13,673 nt of DNA from Firmicutes bacterium UBA6226 (GCA_002441045.1 DJWQ01000067.1:1-13673); one strand, 5' to 3'; counted from the stretch's first letter, positions 1-7,075 are shown. The notes: generated by a model from the letters alone, not told the origin. A program made the numbers and translations.

Positions 1-380
1 CTGAAGCACCTCCAACTACTGAGGCTCCAGAACCAACAAATGAGAATCCTGAGCCTTCAACTGAAGCACCACAAGCTTCAACTGAAGCGCCACAGCAACC
101 AAATACTTTACCAACAGACGAACCAATCATACCACCAGCTACTACATTTGTTGAGGTTCTCGATGAAGAGGTTGCTTTAGGTAATACAAAGACACCTATG
201 AATTTTGATAGTATTTATAACGGTATGGAACCTACAACAGATACTGAAATCATTATTGATGAAGAGGAAACACCTCTTGCAGATGCGCTACCAAAAACTG
301 GTCAAGCATCACCTGAGCTCTTCTACGGAATTGGTACTTTGATTACAGCTGCTGGTGTATTCTTAAAAAGAAAAAAATAA
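1..380 (+). CDS. LPXTG-anchored surface protein, C-terminal part (5' end outside window)
   Basis: This is the 3' end of a gene for a wall-anchored protein. The frame is open from the first base (first complete codon at 3), so the gene starts upstream of the window; the ATG at 198 is internal. The visible residues begin with a low-complexity stalk rich in Pro, Thr, Glu and Ala (repeats of the type STEAP). An acidic linker with NFDSIY follows, then the sorting signal LPKTG (288-302), a hydrophobic stretch and the positive tail KRKK. A sortase would cut between T and G and join the protein to the cell wall. The final ~55 residues closely match the end of the protein encoded at 5167-6996, including NFDSIY and PLADALP, so the two are paralogues. 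The ligand-binding part is not visible and the function is unknown. No sortase gene lies in this window. Confidence 0.88.
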   Translation, partial: EAPPTTEAPEPTNENPEPSTEAPQASTEAPQQPNTLPTDEPIIPPATTFVEVLDEEVALGNTKTPMNFDSIYNGMEPTTDTEIIIDEEETPLADALPKTGQASPELFYGIGTLITAAGVFLKRKK

Positions 381-419
381 ATGCTGTTTATACTAACTAA
401 GTAAATTAATTCAAAGCTT

Positions 420-463
420 ATGAGCTACTGTGATTATGATAAACACAGTAGCTCATTTTATTA
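420..463 (+). terminator. Rho-independent terminator of the left surface protein gene
   Basis: A perfect 13-bp inverted repeat (420-432 with 444-456, ATGAGCTACTGTG and its complement) surrounds an 11-nt loop and is followed by TTTATTATTT. It sits 40 nt after the stop codon of the first gene, so it most likely ends that transcript and isolates it from the glycosyltransferase unit. Confidence 0.88.
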
Positions 464-518
464 TTTCTCTTTAATTTAGATTCCATGGGCTATCCTTCCT
501 TTGTTTGGGTATTTATAC

Positions 519-524
519 TATAAT
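519..524 (+). promoter_or_regulatory. Possible -10 box for the gtrA-GT2 unit
   Basis: A perfect TATAAT lies 35 nt upstream of the GtrA-like start codon and downstream of a strong terminator, which is where a promoter is needed. At 17-bp spacing the -35 position reads TTCCTT (496-501), a poor match to TTGACA. The call therefore rests on the -10 box and the context. Confidence 0.35.
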
Positions 525-550
525 GAAAAAGTAAGATTTAATTGACAATA

Positions 551-554
551 GGAG
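551..554 (+). promoter_or_regulatory. Ribosome binding site that sets the GtrA-like start
   Basis: GGAG lies 5 nt before the ATG at 560. The longer reading frame from a TTG at 542 would place this site inside the gene and has no good site of its own, so 560 is the preferred start. Confidence 0.7.
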
Positions 555-559
555 CTATT

Positions 560-967
560 ATGAATTTTATCACGAAACGACTGTCATCAGAAACCGTTAA
601 CCAGCTTATTCGTTATCTTATTACTGGATTTACTGCTTTTGGGATTGAATACAGTTTATATGTCGTTTTATATAAACTAATTGGAATGAATTACGTCATT
701 GCCAGCATGATTGTATATGCACTTGTTTTTCTTTTTTCCTTTTTTGTTAATAGAAAATGGTCTTTTAAATCGACTGGAAAACTGAATCGACAATTAATTC
801 TATATCTTATGCTGTTCTTTTTTAACTTAATCGTTGCCAATGCGTTTTTACTAAAATTTTTAACCGATGTTTTGGGGATTAATGCACTGATCTCACCATT
901 CATAAAGATGGCTTGCGTCGTCTGCTGGAACTTTCTTATCTACAAATATATAATTTACAAGGAGTAA
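560..967 (+). CDS. GtrA/GtcA-family membrane protein (probable lipid-linked sugar flippase)
   Basis: A 135-residue, very hydrophobic protein with about four membrane segments, the usual size and layout for the GtrA/GtcA family (PF04138). Typical features are the N-terminal QLIRYLITG, the FFVNRKWSF motif after the second segment, and a Lys-rich end. Family members are believed to move polyprenyl-phosphate-linked sugars from the cytoplasmic to the outer face of the membrane; GtcA is needed for teichoic acid glycosylation in Listeria and Bacillus. Its stop codon is 4 nt before the start of the GT2 gene, whose ribosome binding site overlaps the end of this gene, so the two are co-transcribed and probably translationally coupled. 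The family is clear; the sugar is unknown. Confidence 0.88.
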   Translation: MNFITKRLSSETVNQLIRYLITGFTAFGIEYSLYVVLYKLIGMNYVIASMIVYALVFLFSFFVNRKWSFKSTGKLNRQLILYLMLFFFNLIVANAFLLKFLTDVLGINALISPFIKMACVVCWNFLIYKYIIYKE

Positions 968-971
968 CTAT

Positions 972-1907
972 ATGAATTCAAACTCAAAACTTGTCATTAT
1001 AATCCCAGTATTTAACGAAGGAGATGCACTTAGATCAAACTTTTTAGAAATTAAAAGAATTCTCGATGGTGATGAAATCTTTTGTGATTATCATTTTGTC
1101 GATGACGGTTCAAAAGACCATACATGGCAAGTGATTGAATCACTTTCGAAAGAGTTTGAGCAGGTTTCTGGTATAAAGTTCGCTCGAAACTTTGGTAAAG
1201 AAATTGCTTTAAGAGCTGGAATAGAAACGGTTGATGCTGATCTTTATCTAACCATGGATTCTGATTTACAACATCCCCCTAGATATGTTAAAGAGATGCT
1301 CAAGCTTATGGAAGATAGCGATGCGGATATAATCGATGGTGTAAAAGCCTCTAGAGGCAGTGAAACACTAGGGCATAAATTTTTTGCCAAGAGCTTCTAT
1401 AAGACCTTAAAGTGGATTACCGGTCTTGAAATGGATAATTCTTCTGATTTTAAACTGATGAATCGTCAAGTAATTGACAGTTTGAGAAGTTTCCATGAAA
1501 GAAACGTTTTCTTTCGTGGCATTGTCAGCTGGGTAGGCTTTAAAACAGTGAAATTTGAGTTTGACGTCGATCAAAGACTCGAAGGAACAAGTCATTTTTC
1601 TTTTGGTCGTTTACTGTTTTTAGCGATGAGTGCAATTGTATCTTATACCAGCAAACCATTGTATCTTACATTATTTGCTGGTGCACTTTTCTTGTGTTTT
1701 GCCATCGTAATGGGCATACAAACGTTGTTTAACTTCTTTTTTGGCAATGCAATCAGTGGCTTTTCTACTGTAATTCTTCTTATCCTGATTACTGGATCGA
1801 TGATTATGCTTTCATTAGGGATTATTGGGCTATATGTTTCAAGAATCTATGAAGAAATTAAACGCCGACCAAGATATTTGATTGAAAAAAGAGCCGAGAG
1901 ACATTAA
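972..1907 (+). CDS. Family 2 glycosyltransferase, polyprenyl-phosphate sugar synthase type (CsbB/GtrB-like)
   Basis: A 311-residue enzyme that likely moves a sugar from a nucleotide donor to undecaprenyl phosphate on the inner face of the membrane. The GT-A domain (about 5-225) shows IIIPVFNEGDAL near the start, VDDGS (43-47), the metal-binding D96-S-D98 followed by LQHPP, and RNFGKEIALRAG (72-83). QRLEGTSHFS (201-210) lies just before the first of two C-terminal membrane helices (about 229-250 and 265-289). The protein ends in a basic tail (RRPRYLIEKR). This layout is that of CsbB, YkoT, GtrB and related synthases rather than soluble GT2 enzymes. AAGGAG at 959-964 overlaps the end of the GtrA-like gene and precedes the ATG at 972. 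The donor sugar cannot be read from the sequence. Confidence 0.9.
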   Translation: MNSNSKLVIIIPVFNEGDALRSNFLEIKRILDGDEIFCDYHFVDDGSKDHTWQVIESLSKEFEQVSGIKFARNFGKEIALRAGIETVDADLYLTMDSDLQHPPRYVKEMLKLMEDSDADIIDGVKASRGSETLGHKFFAKSFYKTLKWITGLEMDNSSDFKLMNRQVIDSLRSFHERNVFFRGIVSWVGFKTVKFEFDVDQRLEGTSHFSFGRLLFLAMSAIVSYTSKPLYLTLFAGALFLCFAIVMGIQTLFNFFFGNAISGFSTVILLILITGSMIMLSLGIIGLYVSRIYEEIKRRPRYLIEKRAERH

Positions 1908-1911
1908 TTAA

Positions 1912-1955
1912 AAAGACCTGTAACCAATTGATTGGCTACAGGTCTTTATTTGTTT
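1912..1955. terminator. Bidirectional terminator between GT2 and YfhO genes
   Basis: An 11-bp perfect stem (1912-1922 AAAGACCTGTA with 1937-1947) encloses a further CCAAT/ATTGG pairing, separated by one A-C mismatch. The + strand reads into TTTATTTGTTT, and the minus strand reads into a U-rich stretch (complement of AATTAAAAA). It sits 5 nt after the + strand GT2 stop and about 40 nt after the minus-strand YfhO stop, so it can serve both converging genes. Confidence 0.88.
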
Positions 1956-1984
1956 AATCGTCGATTTACATACCACTCTTCAGC

Positions 1985-4696
1985 TTAGGATTGCTTTACT
2001 TCCTCGTCATCCTTAGGCGTGTTTGAATCATTAACTTCCAGTTGATCAGTTTGTGATTCAGTCTCATGATGTTCATCATTTTCTTCCACTGCTAGTTTTT
2101 CTTTGTAAGCGACAACTTCAGGTTCAATAAATTCTGGATCTGGTTGGCTAAGCCCGTACTTGATAATCACTAAGAAAAGTGCTAATGCCATCAATGAAAT
2201 GATAAAGCCTTGCTTTATGCCGTATGGCACATAACTAAACTCAAGTACATGATGACCCTGCTCTAAGTCCACCATTAGCATCGCATCTTTCAACGAATCA
2301 GGAAGAACCTTCTGCCCATCTACTTTCACAGTCCATCCGAGCTCATAAGGAATCGAAGTGTACAAAACGCCATCTTCCTTTACATCTATAAACCCTTCTA
2401 TTTTTCGAGAGCTATAGTCTGTTATCACCAGTTGCTCATCTGCCAATTGATCATATGCAGACTTCCAAGACGCTTCGTCAAAGGTTACAGCCTGTAGATT
2501 AAAATAGCCATCTTTCGCAGCTTGAACTTCAAATTCAAGCTTGATTTCAGTTCCTTCCTCTAAGACACCTAAATCAATAATTAAACCTCTTCTGGTTTCA
2601 TACTCAACAGGCGTTCCACCCGCTATTGAAACCTTTGTTTTATAAGAGCGATTGGCATACATGGTTAAATACATCTGCTTCGTTTCAGGCGCGTTAAAGG
2701 TTAGTACAGCATTGCCCACTGCAGAAGCATCAAGGTTCTTATATGAGTATCTTAGATCATTGCTTAGATTTGTGCGTTCCATATTGACGTAGGTTTCAGT
2801 GGCGATTGGAACGTTAGTATAAAGCTTGTAGTCTTGACCTAGTGCAGCTTTTAAGAACTCTTCTTGTGCAAGAAACGGATTAGATACGTTGCCATTCCAA
2901 TTATAGGTATCGTAGTTAACTCTAAACCCTAGTGACAGTGGGTAATTATTTTGATAGATTGAAACCTTCTCTTCTGAAATATAAGGACGATAACCCACGT
3001 TATTATCTGTACCCTGGCTGCCTCTAGCTATCAGATATTTAACATTGAGCATACCATTAACTAGAGGCGTACTCGCTGCATATAAATACCTATTTGAAGC
3101 TGGAGAAGCCGCAAGACCAAGCGTTTTTAGATAACTTGTTACGTTGGCGTTAACGGTAGAAGAAAACATCGAGACACCTCTATAGCCATATAGGGCAGGG
3201 TCGTTTGTAGAATACCATTTAATCATATCCATACGATAAAAATCATCATCTGCGCTGTAGACCTTTTTAATTGCTGATTTGACATCATCCTCTAAATATG
3301 GATAACTGGCTCTTGTAGAGCTTCCTGTTGTAGAAGTACCTAAAATAGCTGACAATAAAGCTTCACTTAGTAACAGTATTGAAAAAAGAATCACATAAAG
3401 TTTCTTTCGAATAACTTGATAGCGATAAAGCATGATTACCAAACCATATAGTACCACAGCCCCTAAAGTTGCATATAATACTGCGTTTTTTAAAGCAATG
3501 CTTTCATTTACAAGTAAATAAATGACGAATCCAGCTAAAATGCCCCATACCTGTTTTGTTCTAATTTCTTCAAAATGTTCAAAGCCTTTATACGCCATTG
3601 TTAATATAACAAAAGAAAATACAAATGCAAAACGATATGGCACTTCATTTGGAAAGTGGAATGCGTGCCAAATATAATTTAAGTAATTGATATTAAAACT
3701 TGCAATTAAAAACACAATTAGTGCACTGTGTAATACTTTTTCTTTTATCTTTATACGATTTGAAAGGTAATAAACTGGTAACATTAATAAAGCTAAGAAG
3801 CTACTAAAGATGTTCGGCAAACCACTTTTTACAGTTGGTTGTACGCCAACTAAGAGATTGTTCAATATTTCTAAGGTTGTAAAATACGTTTGAAAACTGG
3901 TTGGTTTTGAACCTTCTATAGCATGTGAAAGCTGTAGGCCTCTAAAAGCTGGTAGCAATACGACAGCAGATAATCCAACTGCAATAAAGGAATAAATAGC
4001 GATCTGAACCGTTCTATTAAAAAAATGACTAAAATTGAACTTCTCTCTTCTTGAAAAATATGCGATAAAATAGTAAATCAAGATAAACTCACAAATAAAA
4101 TACCCTATATAAAAGTTACTGATCAGAGCAATCGCTAGAGTAATTACATAGAGCTTGAAACCTTTTCCACTAATAATTCGATTCATCCCTAGGATAATCA
4201 ATGGAAACAAAGCCACCGCATCGAGCCACATAACATTCCAATAGTAGCCCATGGTAAAACCACAGAAGGCATATAATAAACCAAAGCCTGTTATCGTATA
4301 ATCTTCTCTTTTAAATTGATGCTTGAGATAGACTGAGAAAAACGTACCAGCAAGTGCTATCTTAATAGCAGTTGCAATCATCAGAAACTCTCTCAAAAAT
4401 TGCGCTGGCACTAAAATGGAAAGGAGATAAATCGGGCTGAATGCATAATACGCCATAACCAAGATGAAATTTGATCCCATTCCCATGTCCCATGAGTAGA
4501 AGATTGATTCTCCATGCTGTAATTTATATTGCAGTTCTTGAAAGAAGGGATAATATTGATGCCAGCTGTCTATTACCATTATCTGACCTTTTCCAAAGGG
4601 AAAAAGTCCAATAACTGCAAATGCAATCATCATAAAAGTAAATGAAATTCCAAAGGTGGTAAGTACATATTTGTGTTTTAAAATTCTCTGTTTCAT
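1985..4696 (-). CDS. YfhO-family GT-C membrane glycosyltransferase
   Basis: A 903-residue protein of the YfhO family (PF09586). The N-terminal half carries about a dozen membrane helices. The first outer loop contains D43-S-W-H with QYYPFF, then SWDMGMGSNF (68-77); an acidic residue in this loop is typical of GT-C enzymes that use lipid-phosphate sugar donors. A large extracellular region follows (roughly 470-825), then a last helix (about 828-849) and a 54-residue acidic, cytoplasmic-looking tail rich in Glu, Asp, Gln and Ser. B. subtilis YfhO works with CsbB in lipoteichoic acid glycosylation, so this protein probably transfers the sugar supplied by the neighbouring GtrA-like/GT2 pair. The ATG at 4696 follows GGGAGG (4701-4706) and is preferred over the in-frame ATG at 4717, which lacks a good site. 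The acceptor polymer is unknown. Confidence 0.87.
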   Translation of the reverse strand: MKQRILKHKYVLTTFGISFTFMMIAFAVIGLFPFGKGQIMVIDSWHQYYPFFQELQYKLQHGESIFYSWDMGMGSNFILVMAYYAFSPIYLLSILVPAQFLREFLMIATAIKIALAGTFFSVYLKHQFKREDYTITGFGLLYAFCGFTMGYYWNVMWLDAVALFPLIILGMNRIISGKGFKLYVITLAIALISNFYIGYFICEFILIYYFIAYFSRREKFNFSHFFNRTVQIAIYSFIAVGLSAVVLLPAFRGLQLSHAIEGSKPTSFQTYFTTLEILNNLLVGVQPTVKSGLPNIFSSFLALLMLPVYYLSNRIKIKEKVLHSALIVFLIASFNINYLNYIWHAFHFPNEVPYRFAFVFSFVILTMAYKGFEHFEEIRTKQVWGILAGFVIYLLVNESIALKNAVLYATLGAVVLYGLVIMLYRYQVIRKKLYVILFSILLLSEALLSAILGTSTTGSSTRASYPYLEDDVKSAIKKVYSADDDFYRMDMIKWYSTNDPALYGYRGVSMFSSTVNANVTSYLKTLGLAASPASNRYLYAASTPLVNGMLNVKYLIARGSQGTDNNVGYRPYISEEKVSIYQNNYPLSLGFRVNYDTYNWNGNVSNPFLAQEEFLKAALGQDYKLYTNVPIATETYVNMERTNLSNDLRYSYKNLDASAVGNAVLTFNAPETKQMYLTMYANRSYKTKVSIAGGTPVEYETRRGLIIDLGVLEEGTEIKLEFEVQAAKDGYFNLQAVTFDEASWKSAYDQLADEQLVITDYSSRKIEGFIDVKEDGVLYTSIPYELGWTVKVDGQKVLPDSLKDAMLMVDLEQGHHVLEFSYVPYGIKQGFIISLMALALFLVIIKYGLSQPDPEFIEPEVVAYKEKLAVEENDEHHETESQTDQLEVNDSNTPKDDEEVKQS

Positions 4697-4700
4697 GCTA

Positions 4701-4706
4701 CCTCCC
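4701..4706 (-). promoter_or_regulatory. Ribosome binding site that sets the YfhO start
   Basis: On the minus strand GGGAGG lies 4 nt before the ATG at 4696. It falls inside the longer frame that begins at 4717, so the shorter protein starting MKQRILK is the likely product. Confidence 0.7.
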
Positions 4707-4717
4707 ATGTAAAGCAT

Positions 4718-5060
4718 GTTCTACTGATACTAGACAAGAACTACTGTACTTAAATTGATTTAATTGACTTAATTGATTTAATTATTTTACCTTAACATTA
4801 CATACAGTGCATTAACCATACAGTTATAATTGATTAATTATTCCTAGACTTGTTCAAAATACTCATTATTTAATACCCTTATTATACATGATTCAACCTG
4901 TACTTTAAATCAATTAATAAATTTATTAAAAAGCATCTAATGCTTTGTCACGAATGACTTCTAATATTATGTTAACTTTTTGTTTTTTATGGTACATATT
5001 AAATGGAGTTTATATGAAGTGGGGGCTACACTTTGAGGTATAAAAGGTGAAACGTTAACA
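4718..5060. other. AT-rich divergent intergenic region
   Basis: This stretch separates the divergent YfhO and surface protein genes and must hold promoters for both. It has no convincing reading frame and no RNA gene that I recognise. It is extremely AT-rich between 4750 and 4980 and contains the 9-bp repeats listed separately. TATAAA at 5039-5044 would start a transcript just before the riboswitch, but no matching -35 is visible at 16-18 bp spacing. TTGTCA at 4945-4950 is another possible -35, with only poor -10 matches after it. I do not call a promoter in either direction. Confidence 0.6.
4753..4788. repeat. Four tandem 9-bp AT-rich repeats
   Basis: Four head-to-tail 9-bp units read AATTGATTT, AATTGACTT, AATTGATTT and AATTATTTT. 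They begin 57 nt upstream of the YfhO start codon and about 300 bp upstream of the riboswitch. Similar AATTGATTAATTATT words recur near 4828-4842. They could be a regulator-binding array, an UP-element-like tract, or simply slippage in AT-rich DNA. Confidence 0.65.
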
Positions 5061-5135
5061 AGGAGGGACATGATGAAACACCCCTTGAAACTGGGCACTT
5101 TAGAGGTGTGGAGTGAATAGTGCAACCGACCCTTT
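5060..5135 (+). promoter_or_regulatory. Cyclic di-GMP class II riboswitch (GEMM-II)
   Basis: The segment carries the conserved features of c-di-GMP-II aptamers: ATGATGAA (5070-5077), TTGAAACTGGGCACTT (5085-5100) and AGTGCAACCGACC (5119-5131). GCACT (5095-5099) pairs with AGTGC (5119-5123). ACACC (5078-5082) can pair with GGTGT (5105-5109) as the internal pseudoknot. The G-rich 5' segment (5062-5067) pairs with CCCTTT (5130-5135) to close P1, partly through G-U pairs. The order and wording match the well-studied C. difficile example from memory. It lies directly upstream of an LPXTG surface protein gene, the typical target of this class in C. difficile, where binding usually turns the gene on. 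Confidence 0.92.
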
Positions 5136-5155
5136 CTTTATTTATTAAAGAGAGG
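5131..5155 (+). promoter_or_regulatory. Hairpin hiding the ribosome binding site (riboswitch expression platform)
   Basis: CCTTTCTTTA (5131-5140) pairs with TAAAGAGAGG (5146-5155) over 10 bp, including one G-U pair, around a TTTAT loop. The right arm covers the start of the ribosome binding site GAGGAG (5152-5157), 9 nt before the ATG at 5167. The left arm reuses bases that form the 3' side of riboswitch P1, so the two helices exclude each other. No U-tract follows, so this is not a terminator. I infer translational control, with ligand binding freeing the site. Confidence 0.72.
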
Positions 5156-5166
5156 AGATTTACTGA

Positions 5167-6996
5167 ATGAAGAATTTAAAAGTATTGCTTATGTTTTTGT
5201 TAGTGCTCGTTTTAATTATGGGTACTGTGGGTTCTGTCTTTGCAGAGACGGAAGTTGATAAATCAATTATGCCACCTATGCCACCTAAACCAACTGATCC
5301 ACCACCACCAACTGACTTACCGGTTTTAAATCTATCTGTATTCCCTGACCCTTCTGGGAGTGTTGAGGGATATGTCACTGAAGAAGGTCGCTGGATTTTT
5401 GACATTTTCAGTTGGAAGTATTTTTGGAAAATTGATTCACATACAGCACATATTACTGCAATAGATACTGATAAGTTTGTATTCGAAAAATGGCAACGCT
5501 ACACAATAGTTGGCGGAACGCCAATGCATCCAATCATGGGATGGAAAGATACTACTTATGACCAGACTGACACATTTGAGATTAAGCACGATACTACTTT
5601 AAGAGCTGTTTTTAAAGAAAAATATCTGTATTCTTATGAGATACATTCTAGCGAAATGGCAGTTTATGCTGGAAAAGATCCAGGATATTACTTCCCTGGA
5701 GAGACGATTTTCGGTGGTGCAACTATCAATCCTGGGTTTAGAATGACAGGATGGTCGTTAAATGGCGAACCTCATTCAATCGCTGAATTAATCGTATTTG
5801 AAATGCCCGTTAGCGATGCAAAACTCGATATGTATTTTGAAGCCATTCCTACTTTCATGGTTACTGCTGAAGTTACACCAGAAGGCGGTGGAAGCGTAAC
5901 TGGTGCAGGCCCATATCAAGTTGGTGATAATGTACAGCTTGAAGCCATTCCTAGTAGAGGATATGTATTCGACGATTGGACTTTTGGCGATGATCTTTTC
6001 CCTCAAGCATTTACACCTATAACTGGGTTTGTAATGCCTGAACAAAACGTATCTGTCATTGCCGATTTTGATTTATTAAGCAAATACAATGTGAAACTTT
6101 ATACTGATCCAGATGGTATGGGAAATCCTACATTAGATGCCAATGCATTACCTGGCGAACCAGGATTTAATGGTGCATATTATATTGGTGAAACTTTTAA
6201 TGTAATTCCAAATCCAATAGAGCACTGGCATTTTGTAGGATACAACTATGAATACATGTGTGAAATTGGTGAACCACCATTACCACAAGTTATGATCGTT
6301 AACCCATCTCCATATGACACTGAAGATCCAAACTTCTTGTTTGGTTCCGAAGACTGTGATATAGAAATTACAGTATTTTATGAAGAAGACGCATATGTGA
6401 TGGCAACATTAGAATATGTTGATACAGAAGATGTCCCTATTCCAGGTCACCCAAGTGAAGATGTAAAAGTATATTTGGATGAAGCATATAATTTCGTAGC
6501 TCCGGCAATAACTGGATGGGAACATGTTTACACCTCACCAAATGCATCTGGTACACTAGGCGATGGCGCAGAAGACTTTGTTGTTACATTTGTATACCAA
6601 GAAGCACCTGAACCTACAACTGAACCACCAACAGAGCCAACTACTGAGCCTACTACAGAACCTACTACAGAACCTACTACAGAACAACCACCTACTGAGG
6701 CACCAACTCAACCAACGACTGAGAGTGTTTTACCAACTGATGCCGTAATAATTCCTACAACTGAAGCAACTGAAGCTGTTACAGAAGAAGTTGTTCCATT
6801 GGGTGCTGCTGTTATACCAGTAAACTTTGATAGTATATATGATAATATGGAAATGCCTACTGAAGAAGTCATCGCAGAGGAAGAAACACCTCTAGCAGAT
6901 GCATTACCACAAACAGGTCAATTGCCACTTGAACTTTTCTATGGTGTAGGTGGTATGTTAACTGCAATAGGCGTTTATATTAGAAGAAAAAAATAG
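5167..6996 (+). CDS. LPXTG-anchored surface protein with InlB B-repeat-like modules
   Basis: A 609-residue secreted, wall-anchored protein. The signal peptide runs to about residue 26 (VFA, then E). A Pro-rich linker (35-52) is followed by four beta-rich modules (about 52-150, 153-228, 229-304 and 306-409). The third, with TPEGGGSVTG, GDNVQLEAIPSRGYVFDDW and a closing FVMPEQNVSVIADF, is a clear divergent InlB B-repeat; the others are looser versions. A MucBP-like module (412-477) precedes a Thr/Pro/Glu stalk (479-545), then NFDSIY (553-558), LPQTG (580-584), a hydrophobic segment and RRKK. Such modules occur in adhesins, so surface attachment or cell-cell contact is the likely role, but no ligand is predictable. 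The c-di-GMP riboswitch in its leader supports a role in the sessile state. C365 and C397 appear to be its only cysteines. Confidence 0.9.
   Translation: MKNLKVLLMFLLVLVLIMGTVGSVFAETEVDKSIMPPMPPKPTDPPPPTDLPVLNLSVFPDPSGSVEGYVTEEGRWIFDIFSWKYFWKIDSHTAHITAIDTDKFVFEKWQRYTIVGGTPMHPIMGWKDTTYDQTDTFEIKHDTTLRAVFKEKYLYSYEIHSSEMAVYAGKDPGYYFPGETIFGGATINPGFRMTGWSLNGEPHSIAELIVFEMPVSDAKLDMYFEAIPTFMVTAEVTPEGGGSVTGAGPYQVGDNVQLEAIPSRGYVFDDWTFGDDLFPQAFTPITGFVMPEQNVSVIADFDLLSKYNVKLYTDPDGMGNPTLDANALPGEPGFNGAYYIGETFNVIPNPIEHWHFVGYNYEYMCEIGEPPLPQVMIVNPSPYDTEDPNFLFGSEDCDIEITVFYEEDAYVMATLEYVDTEDVPIPGHPSEDVKVYLDEAYNFVAPAITGWEHVYTSPNASGTLGDGAEDFVVTFVYQEAPEPTTEPPTEPTTEPTTEPTTEPTTEQPPTEAPTQPTTESVLPTDAVIIPTTEATEAVTEEVVPLGAAVIPVNFDSIYDNMEMPTEEVIAEEETPLADALPQTGQLPLELFYGVGGMLTAIGVYIRRKK
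6613..6684 (+). repeat. Six tandem 12-bp units encoding the PTTE stalk
   Basis: Six in-frame 12-bp units encode PTTE, PPTE and then four PTTE. The last three (6649-6684) are identical copies of CCTACTACAGAA, and the earlier ones differ at silent or near-silent positions. The stalk probably spans the cell wall. Because the unit is a multiple of three, copy-number change would alter stalk length without breaking the frame. Confidence 0.85.
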
Positions 6997-7075
6997 ATTT
7001 CGATGAAAGGAATTGAACTCTATATTCGTTATCTATTTGTAAAAACCCCCCACTATAATATTGTTTTGTAAATAA

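Noticed and set aside
198..380. A separate 60-residue protein starting at the ATG at 198
   Set aside because: The frame is open upstream to the window edge with stalk-type sequence, there is no ribosome binding site before 198, and a protein with a sorting signal but no signal peptide would make no sense.
5160..5405. Minus-strand 81-codon frame across the start of the surface protein gene
   Set aside because: It lies opposite the signal peptide and Pro-rich linker, has no recognisable product and would overlap the ribosome binding site of a well-supported gene.
6563..6748. A + strand frame of 61 codons inside the stalk region
   Set aside because: Its Leu/Gln-rich repeats are just the shifted reading of the PTTE-coding tandem repeats.
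7041..7062. C-rich run followed by TATAAT-like sequence after the surface protein gene
   Set aside because: It lies between a stop codon and a terminator with no gene to serve on the + strand, so a promoter is unlikely.
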